From: Lachnospiraceae bacterium
GTDB taxonomy: Bacteria; Bacillota; Clostridia; Lachnospirales; Lachnospiraceae
Direction: 5' to 3'
NCBI GenBank assembly: GCA_017619975.1
Contig: JAFZRH010000046.1
Location: 1-46,600 of the forward strand
Length of the DNA stretch: 46,600 nt
Positions 1 through 7,283 of this stretch are shown piece after piece. The notes under the pieces are model-generated. The model searched no databases and was not told the origin of the DNA. It worked only from the letters and a program-made list of their open reading frames with translations. The stretch's first letter is position 1. Each line of letters begins with the position of its first letter. The position numbers and the translations under genes were made by a program.

Positions 1-2
1 AA

Positions 3-713
3 GTCAACTCCGAGACCGACTTCGTCGCGAAGAACGCGGAGTTCCAGCAGTATGTCTCCGACGTGGCCGATCAGGTCATGAAGAGCGAAGCCGCGACCAT
101 CGAAGAGCTCTTAGCCGAGCCGTGGGCGCTGGATCCGAGCCTGACCGTCGAGCAGGAACTGTCCGAGAAGATCGCCCGCATCGGCGAGAAGCTTTCCATC
201 CGCCGCTTTGCGAAGGTGGAAACGAGCGGTGCCGTGGTGATCTACATCCATGGCGGCGGCCGTATCGGCGTGCTGGTCGAGGCCGACACCGATGCTCCTG
301 AAAACGAAGCAGTCAAGGAAGCCCTGAAGAACGTTGCCATGCAGATCGCAGCCCTTCGTCCTCAGTACGTCAGCCGTGCGGACGTGCCCGGCGACTTCAT
401 CGAGAAGGAAACCGAGATCCTGCGCGCGCAGATCATGAACGATCCCAAGGAAGCCGCGAAGCCCGAAAAGGTGATCGCCGGCATGATCCAGGGCCGTATC
501 GCCAAGGAGATGAAGGAATTCTGCCTGACGGATCAGATCTACGTAAAGGCCGAAGACGGCAAGCAGACCGTCGGCCAGTACCTGCAGCAGGTTGCCAAGG
601 CCGCCGGATGCAGCCTGAGTGTGAAGAACTTCGTCCGCTTCGAGACCGGTGAAGGCATCCAGAAGAAGGAAGAAGATTTCGCCGCCGAAGTTGCCAAGCA
701 GATGGGAATGTAA
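3..713 (+). CDS. tsf: Translation elongation factor Ts (3' part)
   Basis: EF-Ts is the guanine-nucleotide exchange factor that regenerates EF-Tu-GTP in the cytoplasm. The reading frame is already open at the left edge (first full codon at base 3), so the start and roughly the first 70 residues lie outside the window. The first visible residues, VNSETDFVAKNAEF, are the conserved EF-Ts TDFVA segment that follows the N-terminal UBA-like domain. Two core dimerisation subdomains follow, the second beginning near the VIYIHGGGRIGVL segment. The C-terminal motif VKNFVRFETGEGI is also typical of Clostridia EF-Ts. The gene normally follows rpsB, which would lie to the left. A strong terminator follows 20 bases after the stop, so this is the end of its operon. 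Identification is secure. Confidence 0.96.
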   Translation, partial: VNSETDFVAKNAEFQQYVSDVADQVMKSEAATIEELLAEPWALDPSLTVEQELSEKIARIGEKLSIRRFAKVETSGAVVIYIHGGGRIGVLVEADTDAPENEAVKEALKNVAMQIAALRPQYVSRADVPGDFIEKETEILRAQIMNDPKEAAKPEKVIAGMIQGRIAKEMKEFCLTDQIYVKAEDGKQTVGQYLQQVAKAAGCSLSVKNFVRFETGEGIQKKEEDFAAEVAKQMGM

Positions 714-732
714 AAAATCATCCTCAACGGAA

Positions 733-761
733 GAGGAGCCCCGGACAGGGGGCTCCTTTTT
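733..761 (+). terminator. Rho-independent terminator of tsf
   Basis: A perfect stem GGAGCCCC (735-742) / GGGGCTCC (749-756) with a 6-base loop is followed by five T (757-761), 20 bases after the tsf stop. Confidence 0.93.
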
Positions 762-775
762 CGTGTCAAAGGGTA

Positions 776-804
776 GTGCCAAAGGGGACGGTTCCTTTTG
801 GCAC
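776..804. repeat. REP-like palindrome (GTGCCAAAGG ... CCTTTTGGCAC)
   Basis: An imperfect inverted repeat with arms GTGCCAAAGG and CCTTTTGGCAC around the core GGACGGTT. Palindromes with this GGGACGGTTCC core are, from general knowledge, widespread in bacterial intergenic regions and resemble REP units mobilised by RAYT (Y1) transposases. No transposase is present in this window. Confidence 0.55.
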
Positions 805-807
805 CCT

Positions 808-880
808 TGCCCTCCCCCTGAAGAGGGGGAGGGTGCCTGCGAAGCAGGCAGGAGGGGGCGACTCGCCACCTCCCCCCTCA
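808..880. repeat. Compound hairpin repeat
   Basis: Three hairpins sit side by side: CCCTCCCCCT/AGGGGGAGGG (810-819/824-833, perfect), TGCCTGC-gaa-GCAGGCA (834-850, perfect) and GAGGGGG/CCCCCTC (852-858/873-879). The block looks like a dispersed intergenic repeat and ends directly before the next promoter. The 714-982 interval contains no gene. Confidence 0.6.
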
Positions 881-888
881 AAAACTCC

Positions 889-917
889 TTGACTCTCCCC
901 GGGTTTCATGGCATAAT
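889..917 (+). promoter_or_regulatory. Sigma-A promoter of the SPT-like/SDR operon
   Basis: TTGACT (889-894), 17-base spacer, CATAAT (912-917). The leader that follows contains a perfect 12-base palindrome GGCCCCGGGGCC (951-962) just ahead of the ribosome-binding site GGGAG (973-977). Confidence 0.8.
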
Positions 918-982
918 GAAGCCGCTGTTTATAAATTTTTTAGAATTATCGGCCCCGGGGCCTGAAGAAAAAGGGAGTCCCT

Positions 983-2170
983 ATGGATCTGTTTGAAAAA
1001 TGTTTTAAGCCGTCGGCTGCCGACGAGGCCCGCGCCCGCGGCGTATACCCCTATTTCCACGCGCTCGAATCCCGCCAGGATACGGAAGTTATCATGGAGG
1101 GCAGGCGCCGCATCATGCTGGGCTCCAATAACTATCTGGGCTTAACGACCAATCCGGACGTGATCGCGGCCGGCGTCGCGGCTTATGAAAAGTACGGCTC
1201 GGGCTGCAGCGGCTCGCGCTTTTTAAACGGCACGCTGGAGCTGCATCTGGAGCTGGAGGCGGAGCTGGCGAAGTTCCTCGGCAAGGGCGGCGTCATGACC
1301 TTCTCCACGGGTTTCCAGACGAACCTCGGCATTATCAGCGCGCTGGTCGGCAAGAGCGACTACGTGATCATGGACCGCGAAAACCACGCGAGCCTGTATG
1401 ACGGCTGCAAGCTGTCCTACGGCACCATGCTCCGCTACCGTCATAACAACATGGAAGAGCTGGAAAAATGCCTGCAGCGCGTGCCCGAAACGGCCGGCTG
1501 CCTGATCGTGACCGACGGCGTTTTCTCCATGGGCGGCGATATCGCAAAGCTCCCGGAGATCTGCGCGCTCGCGGAAAAATACGGTGCCCGCGTGATGGTG
1601 GACGATGCCCACGGTCTGGGCGTCATCGGCAAGGGCGGACGCGGCACGGCCAGCTATTTCGGCCTGGAGGACAAGGTCGATATCTACATGGGCACCTTCT
1701 CCAAGTCGCTGGCGTCGCTGGGCGGCTATATGGCGGCAGATGCGCGCGTGATCGATTACGCGAAGCACTGCTCGCGCCCCTTCATTTTCTCGGCGTCCAT
1801 GACCCCCGCCAGTGCGGCGGCGGCGCTCACGGCGCTGAAGATCCTGGAAAACAATCCTTCCCTGCCCGAAAAGCTGCAGGAAAACGCCCGCTACATGCGG
1901 CAGCGTCTGCGTGACAAAGAAATCAAAATGCGTTCCGGCGGCGGCGAGCAGATCCCCATCATCCCGATCTACACTTACGAAATGTTCCGTACCCTTCAGG
2001 TGACAACGGAACTGTACGAGAAAGGCGTTTACGTGAACAGCTCCCTGCCGCCGGCCGTAGGCCCGAACGAGTGCCTGATCCGCACCTCACTGATGGCGAC
2101 GCACACCCACGAGCTGATCGACGAGGCAGTGGATATCATCGCGGAGGTCTTAAAGGAGCAGGGCGTATGA
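983..2170 (+). CDS. Serine palmitoyltransferase-like alpha-oxoamine synthase
   Basis: A PLP-dependent enzyme of the alpha-oxoamine synthase family (serine palmitoyltransferase, KBL, BioF), which condenses an amino acid with an acyl-CoA and releases CO2. The 395-residue length suits the family. The PLP lysine is K241 in MGTFSKSLASLGG, and the cofactor-binding VDDAHGLGV segment lies near residue 207. The GTFSKSLASLGG context, the N-terminal GVYPYFHALES, the GSGCSGSRFLNGT segment and the C-terminal LIRTSLMATHTHELID all resemble the bacterial (Bacteroides-type) serine palmitoyltransferase as I remember it, more than BioF or KBL. The gene overlaps the next one, a short-chain reductase, by 4 bases (ATGA), which fits 3-ketosphinganine formation followed by its reduction. 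No biotin or threonine-degradation gene is adjacent. The family is certain; the SPT assignment is a strong inference. Confidence 0.82.
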   Translation: MDLFEKCFKPSAADEARARGVYPYFHALESRQDTEVIMEGRRRIMLGSNNYLGLTTNPDVIAAGVAAYEKYGSGCSGSRFLNGTLELHLELEAELAKFLGKGGVMTFSTGFQTNLGIISALVGKSDYVIMDRENHASLYDGCKLSYGTMLRYRHNNMEELEKCLQRVPETAGCLIVTDGVFSMGGDIAKLPEICALAEKYGARVMVDDAHGLGVIGKGGRGTASYFGLEDKVDIYMGTFSKSLASLGGYMAADARVIDYAKHCSRPFIFSASMTPASAAAALTALKILENNPSLPEKLQENARYMRQRLRDKEIKMRSGGGEQIPIIPIYTYEMFRTLQVTTELYEKGVYVNSSLPPAVGPNECLIRTSLMATHTHELIDEAVDIIAEVLKEQGV

Positions 2171-2952
2171 GAAAGGTCGCACTGGTAACGGGGGGCAGCT
2201 CCGGCATCGGCCGCGAGACGGTAAAAGCCCTGGTGGAAGCCGGCTGCCGCGTATTTTCGGTCAGCCGCCGGCCGGTGGACCGGGCGGATCACATCTGCGC
2301 GGACGTCACCGACGAAGCCGCCGTTCAGGCGGCGGCGGCGCAGGTCCTGGAAGAAGCCGGCCGCATCGATATCCTGGTCAACTGCGCGGGCTTCGGCATC
2401 TCCGGCGCGGTGGAATTCACCGAGCTAAAGGAGGCGAAGCGTCAGTTTGACGTCAATTTCTTCGGCATGGTCAACGTGAACAAGGCCGTGATCCCCGTCA
2501 TGCGCGGACAGGGCGCAGGGCGGATCGTCAATATCAGCTCGGTTGCGGCGCCGGTCCCGATTCCCTTCCAGACCTATTACAGCGCCTGCAAGGCGGCGGT
2601 GAATTCCTATACCATGGCGACCGCCAATGAACTGAGACCTTACGGCGTCACGATGTGCGCCGTCCAGCCCGGCGATATCGCGACCGGTTTTACGGACGCG
2701 CGGGCCAAATCCATTGCCGGCGACGACGTCTATGGCGGACGGATCTCCCGGAGCGTGGCCGTCATGGAAAAAGATGAGCGCGGCGGCATGCAGCCCTCGG
2801 TCGCGGGTCGCTATATCGCGAAGATCGCGCAGAAAAAGAAGGTCAAGCCGCTCTATGCGATAGGCTTTTCCTACAAGGCGGTCTGCTTTCTGATGAAGAT
2901 CCTGCCCTGCGGCCTGGCCAACCGGATCGTAGGGATGATATACGCGAAGTGA
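2167..2952 (+). CDS. Short-chain dehydrogenase/reductase, probable 3-ketosphinganine reductase
   Basis: A 261-residue classical SDR. The nucleotide-binding motif TGGSSGIG is at residues 8-15, the NCAGFG strand near 72-77, and the catalytic triad is visible as S125, Y138 and K142 (Tyr-x3-Lys in TYYSACKAA). The ATG at 2167 overlaps the upstream stop (ATGA), so translation is almost surely coupled; this start also gives the usual short N-terminus before the Rossmann glycines. Because it is coupled to a serine-palmitoyltransferase-like enzyme, the best guess is reduction of 3-ketodihydrosphingosine to dihydrosphingosine with NADPH. The C-terminal 40 residues are hydrophobic with basic residues, compatible with membrane association. 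A generic SDR acting on another ketone cannot be excluded from sequence alone. Confidence 0.78.
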   Translation: MRKVALVTGGSSGIGRETVKALVEAGCRVFSVSRRPVDRADHICADVTDEAAVQAAAAQVLEEAGRIDILVNCAGFGISGAVEFTELKEAKRQFDVNFFGMVNVNKAVIPVMRGQGAGRIVNISSVAAPVPIPFQTYYSACKAAVNSYTMATANELRPYGVTMCAVQPGDIATGFTDARAKSIAGDDVYGGRISRSVAVMEKDERGGMQPSVAGRYIAKIAQKKKVKPLYAIGFSYKAVCFLMKILPCGLANRIVGMIYAK

Positions 2953-2970
2953 GTTTGGAGCAAGTCGCCC

Positions 2971-3020
2971 TCATCCGTCGCGGCAGGGCCGCGACACCTT
3001 CCCCCGCGTCCGGGGGAAGG
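2971..3020. repeat. Intergenic double-hairpin repeat
   Basis: Two adjacent hairpins: GTCGCGGC-agg-GCCGCGAC (2977-2995) and CCTTCCCCC/GGGGGAAGG (2997-3005/3012-3020). The sequence style (CTCATCCGTCGCGG...) is typical of dispersed intergenic repeats. It may also act as the 3' end of the SDR transcript, although no T-run follows. Confidence 0.55.
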
Positions 3021-3084
3021 CAGGGGCAGGTGCAACATTTCGCAGTTTTTCTCAAAAAACCTTTAAAAGTTTATTAAAATTATC

Positions 3085-3113
3085 TTGCCAAAAAGCGCCG
3101 TTTGCCATATACT
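3085..3113 (+). promoter_or_regulatory. Sigma-A promoter of the oxaloacetate decarboxylase operon
   Basis: TTGCCA (3085-3090), 17-base spacer, TATACT (3108-3113), about 50 bases before the first gene. An AT-rich stretch at 3061-3084 could serve as an UP element. Confidence 0.82.
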
Positions 3114-3163
3114 GGAAATGGCGCATTTTCAGCGCAAAAAACGCATGAAGAGGTGAGCGTGAT

Positions 3164-3490
3164 ATGCTTAATTTCGTAGTCGCCGCCAGTGACATCAGTA
3201 TTGGCGAGGCTCTTGGAAACATGGTCGTCGGTCTCGGCGTCGTGTTTGCAGCCCTGCTTTTCCTGTGCGGCATCATTTCCCTGTTCAAGTTCATCGCGAA
3301 ATGGGACAAGTCTTCTTCCAAGGCTCCTGCCAAGGCACCGGTGAAAGCCGCCCCTGCAGCGCCTGCCGTAAAGGCTGCCCCGAAGGCGGAAGAAGGGATT
3401 GACGGCACGGTACTGGCCGTGATCTTAGCCGCTGTTGCGGAAAAGTGCGGGCCGAACGCCCGGATCACATCCATCCAGAAAAGCAAATAA
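3164..3490 (+). CDS. oadG: Oxaloacetate decarboxylase gamma-type subunit (OadG-like)
   Basis: A 108-residue protein with one N-terminal membrane helix (about residues 18-43, ending FKFIAKW), an Ala/Pro/Lys-rich linker (about 50-80) and a short conserved C-terminal helix (VLAVILAAVAEKCG). This is the architecture of the gamma/delta subunit of Na+-translocating decarboxylases, which anchors and assembles the complex. The family diverges fast, so the call leans on position: it is the first gene of a run encoding a biotin carrier and the beta subunit. The ATG follows GAGGTGAG with normal spacing. Confidence 0.82.
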   Translation: MLNFVVAASDISIGEALGNMVVGLGVVFAALLFLCGIISLFKFIAKWDKSSSKAPAKAPVKAAPAAPAVKAAPKAEEGIDGTVLAVILAAVAEKCGPNARITSIQKSK

Positions 3491-3533
3491 CTTTATCTAA
3501 AATCAAAAGGAAATTTCCAGGAGGAATTCAAAA

Positions 3534-3947
3534 ATGAGCAACTACAAGATCACTGTCAATGGCGTAACCTACGATGTAACCGTAGAAGGCGGCAATTCCG
3601 GCCTCTTCTCCGCTCCGATGATGAGCGCTCCCGCTGCGTTTGCTCCGGCTGCTCCCGTGTTCTCCGCTCCGGCTCCTGCTGCCGCTCCGGCTCCCGCTGC
3701 CGCTCCCAAGGCTGCCCCGGCTCCCGCTGCCGGCGGTGTCAACGTGGAAGCTCAGGTTATCGGCAAGATCTTCAAGGTCATTGCCAAGGTCGGCGACACC
3801 GTTTCCGCCGGTGACGAGATCGTTATTTTAGACTCCATGAAGATGGAGATCCCGGTTGTCTCCCCTGCGGACGGCACCGTGGCCAGCATCAATGTAAAGG
3901 AAGGCGACGCCGTAGAAGTCGGCGACGTAATCGCGACCTTAAACTAA
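3534..3947 (+). CDS. Biotin carboxyl carrier protein of Na+-pumping decarboxylase
   Basis: A 137-residue protein. Residues 1-22 form a small N-terminal strand region (YKITVNGVTYDVTVEGG), residues about 30-68 are a Pro/Ala swinging linker, and residues about 70-137 form a biotinyl-lipoyl domain. The biotinylated lysine is K103 in LDSMKMEI. This stand-alone carrier shuttles carboxyl-biotin from the alpha carboxyltransferase to the membrane beta subunit, replacing the C-terminal biotin domain found in classical OadA; the alpha subunit here lacks that domain. The ribosome-binding site AGGAGG is ideal. The gene sits 43 bases after the gamma subunit and 26 before the beta subunit. Confidence 0.93.
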   Translation: MSNYKITVNGVTYDVTVEGGNSGLFSAPMMSAPAAFAPAAPVFSAPAPAAAPAPAAAPKAAPAPAAGGVNVEAQVIGKIFKVIAKVGDTVSAGDEIVILDSMKMEIPVVSPADGTVASINVKEGDAVEVGDVIATLN

Positions 3948-3973
3948 GCCCAGCCTAAAAAGGAGTAACTGCC

Positions 3974-5392
3974 ATGTTGTTAAGTATCGGTGAGACATTC
4001 TCGAACCTGGCTCAGCAGACGGCCTTTGCTTCGCTGGACTGGAAGAACTACGTGATGATCCTGGTCGCGTGCCTCTTCCTGTATCTGGCTATCGCCAAGG
4101 GCTTTGAACCGCTGCTGTTAACGCCTATCGCGTTCGGAATGCTTCTTGTAAACATTTATCCGCAGATCATCGGGGCACCGACCACGTCCTATCTGGACCC
4201 TTACGGGAACGAGCTCGCGGTCGTGGAATTTGACGGGGAAGACCTTTATGCCGCGATGAATGTGGCCGGAGACGTCCAATATCTGGACGATGAAGCGCAG
4301 ATCTTCGATGCATCCGGTGTCGTCGTAGCCAAGATCCGGATCGGCGGCAACGCGAAGGAATCGCTGGAAGCCATGGGCGCACCTGCCGAGGTGAATACCA
4401 GAAACGTTACCAGCCTTCTTTACTATCTGCTGGAGAACTGCGTCTACACCACCAAGGAAAATGCCGGCGGCCTGCTGCACTATTTCTACATCCTGGACGA
4501 ATGGGCCATCCTGCCCTGCCTGATCTTCATGGGCGTCGGCGCGATGACGGACTTCGCTCCGCTGATCGCGAACCCCATCAGCTTCCTTCTGGGTGCGGCC
4601 GCGCAGTTCGGTATCTATGTCGCCTATCTGGGCGCCATCTTCTTAGGCTTTAAAGGCTCCGAAGCCGCTGCCATCTCCATCATCGGCGGCGCCGACGGCC
4701 CGACCTCCATCTTCCTGGCATCCCGTTTGGGACAGTACCACCTGATGGGCCCGATCGCCGTTGCGGCGTATTCCTACATGTCCCTGGTCCCGATGATCCA
4801 GCCGCCTATCATGAAGCTGATGACCACCGAGAAGCAGCGGAAGATCAAGATGGGTCAGCTGCGTCCCGTTTCCAAGCTGGAACGCATCCTGTTCCCGGTC
4901 ATCATCACCATCGTCGTGGCGATGATCCTGCCGTCCACCGCTCCGCTGATCGGCATGCTGATGCTCGGCAACCTCTTCCGTGAATGCGGCGTGACCCGCC
5001 AGCTGCAGGAGACCGCTTCCAACGCGCTCATGTACATCGTGGTCATTCTGCTGGCCATCTCCGTCGGCGCGACCACCAGCGGCGAAGCCTTCCTGCGTGT
5101 TGAGACGCTGAAGATCGTTGTTCTGGGTCTTGTGGCCTTCGCCTTCGGTACCTTCGGCGGGTGTCTCCTGGGCGTCATCATGTGCAAGGCGACCAAGGGC
5201 AAGATCAATCCGCTGATCGGCTCGGCCGGCGTTTCCGCCGTTCCTATGGCCGCGCGCGTGTCCCAGAAAGTGGGCGCGCAGGCTGACCCGACCAACTTCC
5301 TGCTGATGCACGCCATGGGCCCGAACGTGGCCGGCGTTATCGGCACGGCTGTTGCGGCCGGCGTCTTCATGGCCATCTACGGCGTATTCTAA
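3974..5392 (+). CDS. oadB: Na+-translocating oxaloacetate decarboxylase beta subunit (with insertion)
   Basis: An integral membrane subunit that decarboxylates carboxybiotin and couples this to Na+ export. The family motif ISIIGGADGPTSIF is present, with D241 in GGADGPT matching the essential Asp of characterised OadB proteins. At 472 residues it is longer than usual. A roughly 100-residue hydrophilic stretch (about residues 60-165) separates the first membrane segments (ILVACLFLYLAIAKGFEPLLLTPIAFGMLLVN) from GLLHYFYILDEWAILPCLIFMGVGAMTDF; in standard members these are almost contiguous. The insertion contains short beta-prone repeats (VVEFDGEDLY, QIFDASGVVVAKIRIGG). The remainder is typical multi-helix sequence up to the C-terminal membrane segment. 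A terminator follows. The substrate is probably oxaloacetate, judging by the alpha subunit. Confidence 0.93.
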   Translation: MLLSIGETFSNLAQQTAFASLDWKNYVMILVACLFLYLAIAKGFEPLLLTPIAFGMLLVNIYPQIIGAPTTSYLDPYGNELAVVEFDGEDLYAAMNVAGDVQYLDDEAQIFDASGVVVAKIRIGGNAKESLEAMGAPAEVNTRNVTSLLYYLLENCVYTTKENAGGLLHYFYILDEWAILPCLIFMGVGAMTDFAPLIANPISFLLGAAAQFGIYVAYLGAIFLGFKGSEAAAISIIGGADGPTSIFLASRLGQYHLMGPIAVAAYSYMSLVPMIQPPIMKLMTTEKQRKIKMGQLRPVSKLERILFPVIITIVVAMILPSTAPLIGMLMLGNLFRECGVTRQLQETASNALMYIVVILLAISVGATTSGEAFLRVETLKIVVLGLVAFAFGTFGGCLLGVIMCKATKGKINPLIGSAGVSAVPMAARVSQKVGAQADPTNFLLMHAMGPNVAGVIGTAVAAGVFMAIYGVF

Positions 5393-5412
5393 ATCATTGT
5401 CATAACCCGACA

Positions 5413-5440
5413 GGGCGGATGCATGCATCCGCCCTTTTTT
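5413..5440 (+). terminator. Rho-independent terminator after oadB
   Basis: Palindromic stem GGGCGGATGCATGCATCCGCCC region (arms GGGCGGATG/CATCCGCCC, 5413-5421/5426-5434) followed by six T (5435-5440). Confidence 0.9.
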
Positions 5441-5455
5441 CAAAAAATTGAGAAC

Positions 5456-5568
5456 ATCGTGTCATCCTGAGCCACCGCGCGAACGGTATCGTGTCATCCT
5501 GAGCGACGACGCAAACGGTATCGTGTCATCCTGAGCGACGACGCGAAGCGTCGGAGTCGAAGGATCTT
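5456..5568. repeat. Tandem GTGTCATCCTGAGCG intergenic repeat (three units)
   Basis: Three head-to-tail units begin at 5456, 5488 and 5520, each starting ATCGTGTCATCCTGAG. The first two are exactly 32 bases; the third runs on to the usual ending GTCGAAGGATCTT. The same element occurs singly at 7222-7259. It lies between the oadB terminator and the oadA ribosome-binding site. Confidence 0.85.
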
Positions 5569-5586
5569 AAACCAGAAAGGACCCCC

Positions 5587-7206
5587 ATGTCAGAATTCAA
5601 AGCAAAACCCGTAAAAATCACCGAAACCGTCCTGCGTGACGGCCACCAGTCCCTCATCGCCACCCGCATGACCACCGAGCAGATGCTGCCCATCCTGGAC
5701 AAGATGGACCAGGCCGGCTACTACAGCGTGGAATGCTGGGGCGGCGCCACCTTCGATGCCTGCCTGCGCTTTTTAAGCGAGGATCCGTGGGAGCGCCTGC
5801 GCAAGATCCGGGCCGGCATGAAGAATACCAAGCTGCAGATGCTTTTCCGCGCGCAGAACATCCTGGGCTACCGCCACTACGCGGACGACGTAGTGGACTA
5901 TTTTGTCAAGAAATCCCTGGACAACGGCATCGATATCATCCGTATCTTCGACGCGCTGAACGACCTGCGCAACATGCAGACCGCGGTCAAGGCAACCAAG
6001 GCCTACGGCGGCCACGTGCAGACCGCGATCTCCTATACGCTCGGCGAACCGTACACGGTCGAATATTTCGTGAACCTGGCCAAGGCAATGGAAGATATGG
6101 GCGCCGACTCCATCTGCATTAAAGATATGGCCGGCCTGCTGATCCCGTATGAAGCCGAAAAGCTGGTCAAGGCCATCAAGGAAGTCGTTTCCGTCCCGCT
6201 GCAGCTGCACACGCACTATACCAGCGGCGTAGCCTCCATGAGCTACTTAAAGGCCGTGGAAGCGGGCTGCGATATCCTGGATACCGCCATGAGCCCCTTC
6301 GCGCTCGGCACCAGCCAGCCGTTCACGGAAGTCATTGCCAAGACCCTGTCCGGCACGCCGTTCGATACCGGCCTCAACGAAGCGATCCTCCTGGAGATCG
6401 CCGACTATTTCCGCCCGATCCGCGAGCAGGCGCTCGCCAGCGGTCTCATGAACCCGAAGGTGCTGGGCGTGGATATCAATACCCTGAAGTATCAGGTGCC
6501 CGGCGGCATGCTGAGCAACCTGGTCAGCCAGCTGAAGGATCAGCACGCGGAAGACAAGTTCTACGATGTGCTGAAAGAAATCCCGCGCGTGCGCGAAGAT
6601 CTGGGCATGCCGCCGTTAGTTACGCCGTCCAGCCAAATCGTGGGGACGCAGGCCGTTATGAACGTCCTCTTCGGCGAACGCTACAAAGTTACGACCAAGG
6701 AAACGAAGGCCCTTCTGCGCGGCGAGTACGGCAAGACCGTCAAGCCTTTCAATGCGGAAGTGCAGAAGAAGGTCATCGGCGACTTTGAGCCCATCACCTG
6801 CCGTCCGGCGGATCTTCTGGAGAATGAACTGCCGAAACTGCGTGAGGATATCAAGGAATACAGCATTCAGGACGAAGACGTGCTGACCTACGCGCTGTTC
6901 CCGCCGGTCGCGATCGACTTCTTCAAGGAGAGAAAGGCCGGCTTCCCGAAGCTGAAAGCCGCCGAGGAAGCGAAGAAGGCGGAAGAAGAAGCAAAGAAAG
7001 CCCCGAAGGCAGCTCCCAAAGCGGAAGCGCCTGCCAAGGAAAAACTGGTTCCGCTGCCCGCTCCGTTCCTGGGCTCCTGGCCCGGCGTGGTCGGCGAGGA
7101 AGCCGCGAAGTTCGTTTCCCATGCGCCGAAGGCCGGCGACAAGATGGAAGGCAGCGTGAAATTCGGCAGCGCCGACGTCAAATACACTATCGACTGCCTC
7201 GGCTAA
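5587..7206 (+). CDS. oadA: Oxaloacetate decarboxylase alpha subunit (carboxyltransferase, no biotin domain)
   Basis: Transfers the carboxyl group of oxaloacetate to the carrier biotin, giving pyruvate. The TIM-barrel domain covers about residues 8-290: metal-binding D18 in LRDGHQSL, carboxylated-lysine motif IKDMAG with K179, and metal ligands H208 and H210 in LQLHTH. The conserved PYC/OADA C-terminal domain follows to about residue 455. Then comes a Lys/Ala/Glu linker (about 460-490) and a short terminal domain (about 490-539) that has no MKM biotin site, so the separate carrier at 3534 must supply it. The gene is cut off from the other subunits by a terminator and repeats, and I see no promoter in the gap; expression may depend on read-through. 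Length 539 versus about 590-600 for biotin-bearing OadA. Confidence 0.93.
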   Translation: MSEFKAKPVKITETVLRDGHQSLIATRMTTEQMLPILDKMDQAGYYSVECWGGATFDACLRFLSEDPWERLRKIRAGMKNTKLQMLFRAQNILGYRHYADDVVDYFVKKSLDNGIDIIRIFDALNDLRNMQTAVKATKAYGGHVQTAISYTLGEPYTVEYFVNLAKAMEDMGADSICIKDMAGLLIPYEAEKLVKAIKEVVSVPLQLHTHYTSGVASMSYLKAVEAGCDILDTAMSPFALGTSQPFTEVIAKTLSGTPFDTGLNEAILLEIADYFRPIREQALASGLMNPKVLGVDINTLKYQVPGGMLSNLVSQLKDQHAEDKFYDVLKEIPRVREDLGMPPLVTPSSQIVGTQAVMNVLFGERYKVTTKETKALLRGEYGKTVKPFNAEVQKKVIGDFEPITCRPADLLENELPKLREDIKEYSIQDEDVLTYALFPPVAIDFFKERKAGFPKLKAAEEAKKAEEEAKKAPKAAPKAEAPAKEKLVPLPAPFLGSWPGVVGEEAAKFVSHAPKAGDKMEGSVKFGSADVKYTIDCLG

Positions 7207-7221
7207 AAGGCGTATAACACC

Positions 7222-7259
7222 GTGTCATCCTGAGCGAGCGAAGCGAGTCGAAGGATCTT
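7222..7259. repeat. GTGTCATCCTGAGCG intergenic repeat (single copy)
   Basis: Same family as the tandem array at 5456; here GTGTCATCCTGAGCGAGCG is followed by AAGCGAGTCGAAGGATCTT. It again stops just before the ribosome-binding site of the next gene. Confidence 0.85.
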
Positions 7260-7283
7260 ACCCTCAAACAAAGGAGAATCTCT

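Noticed and set aside
5456-5568. Tandem 32-bp units considered as CRISPR repeats.
   Set aside because: There are no unique spacers between units, and the sequence is a dispersed intergenic element.
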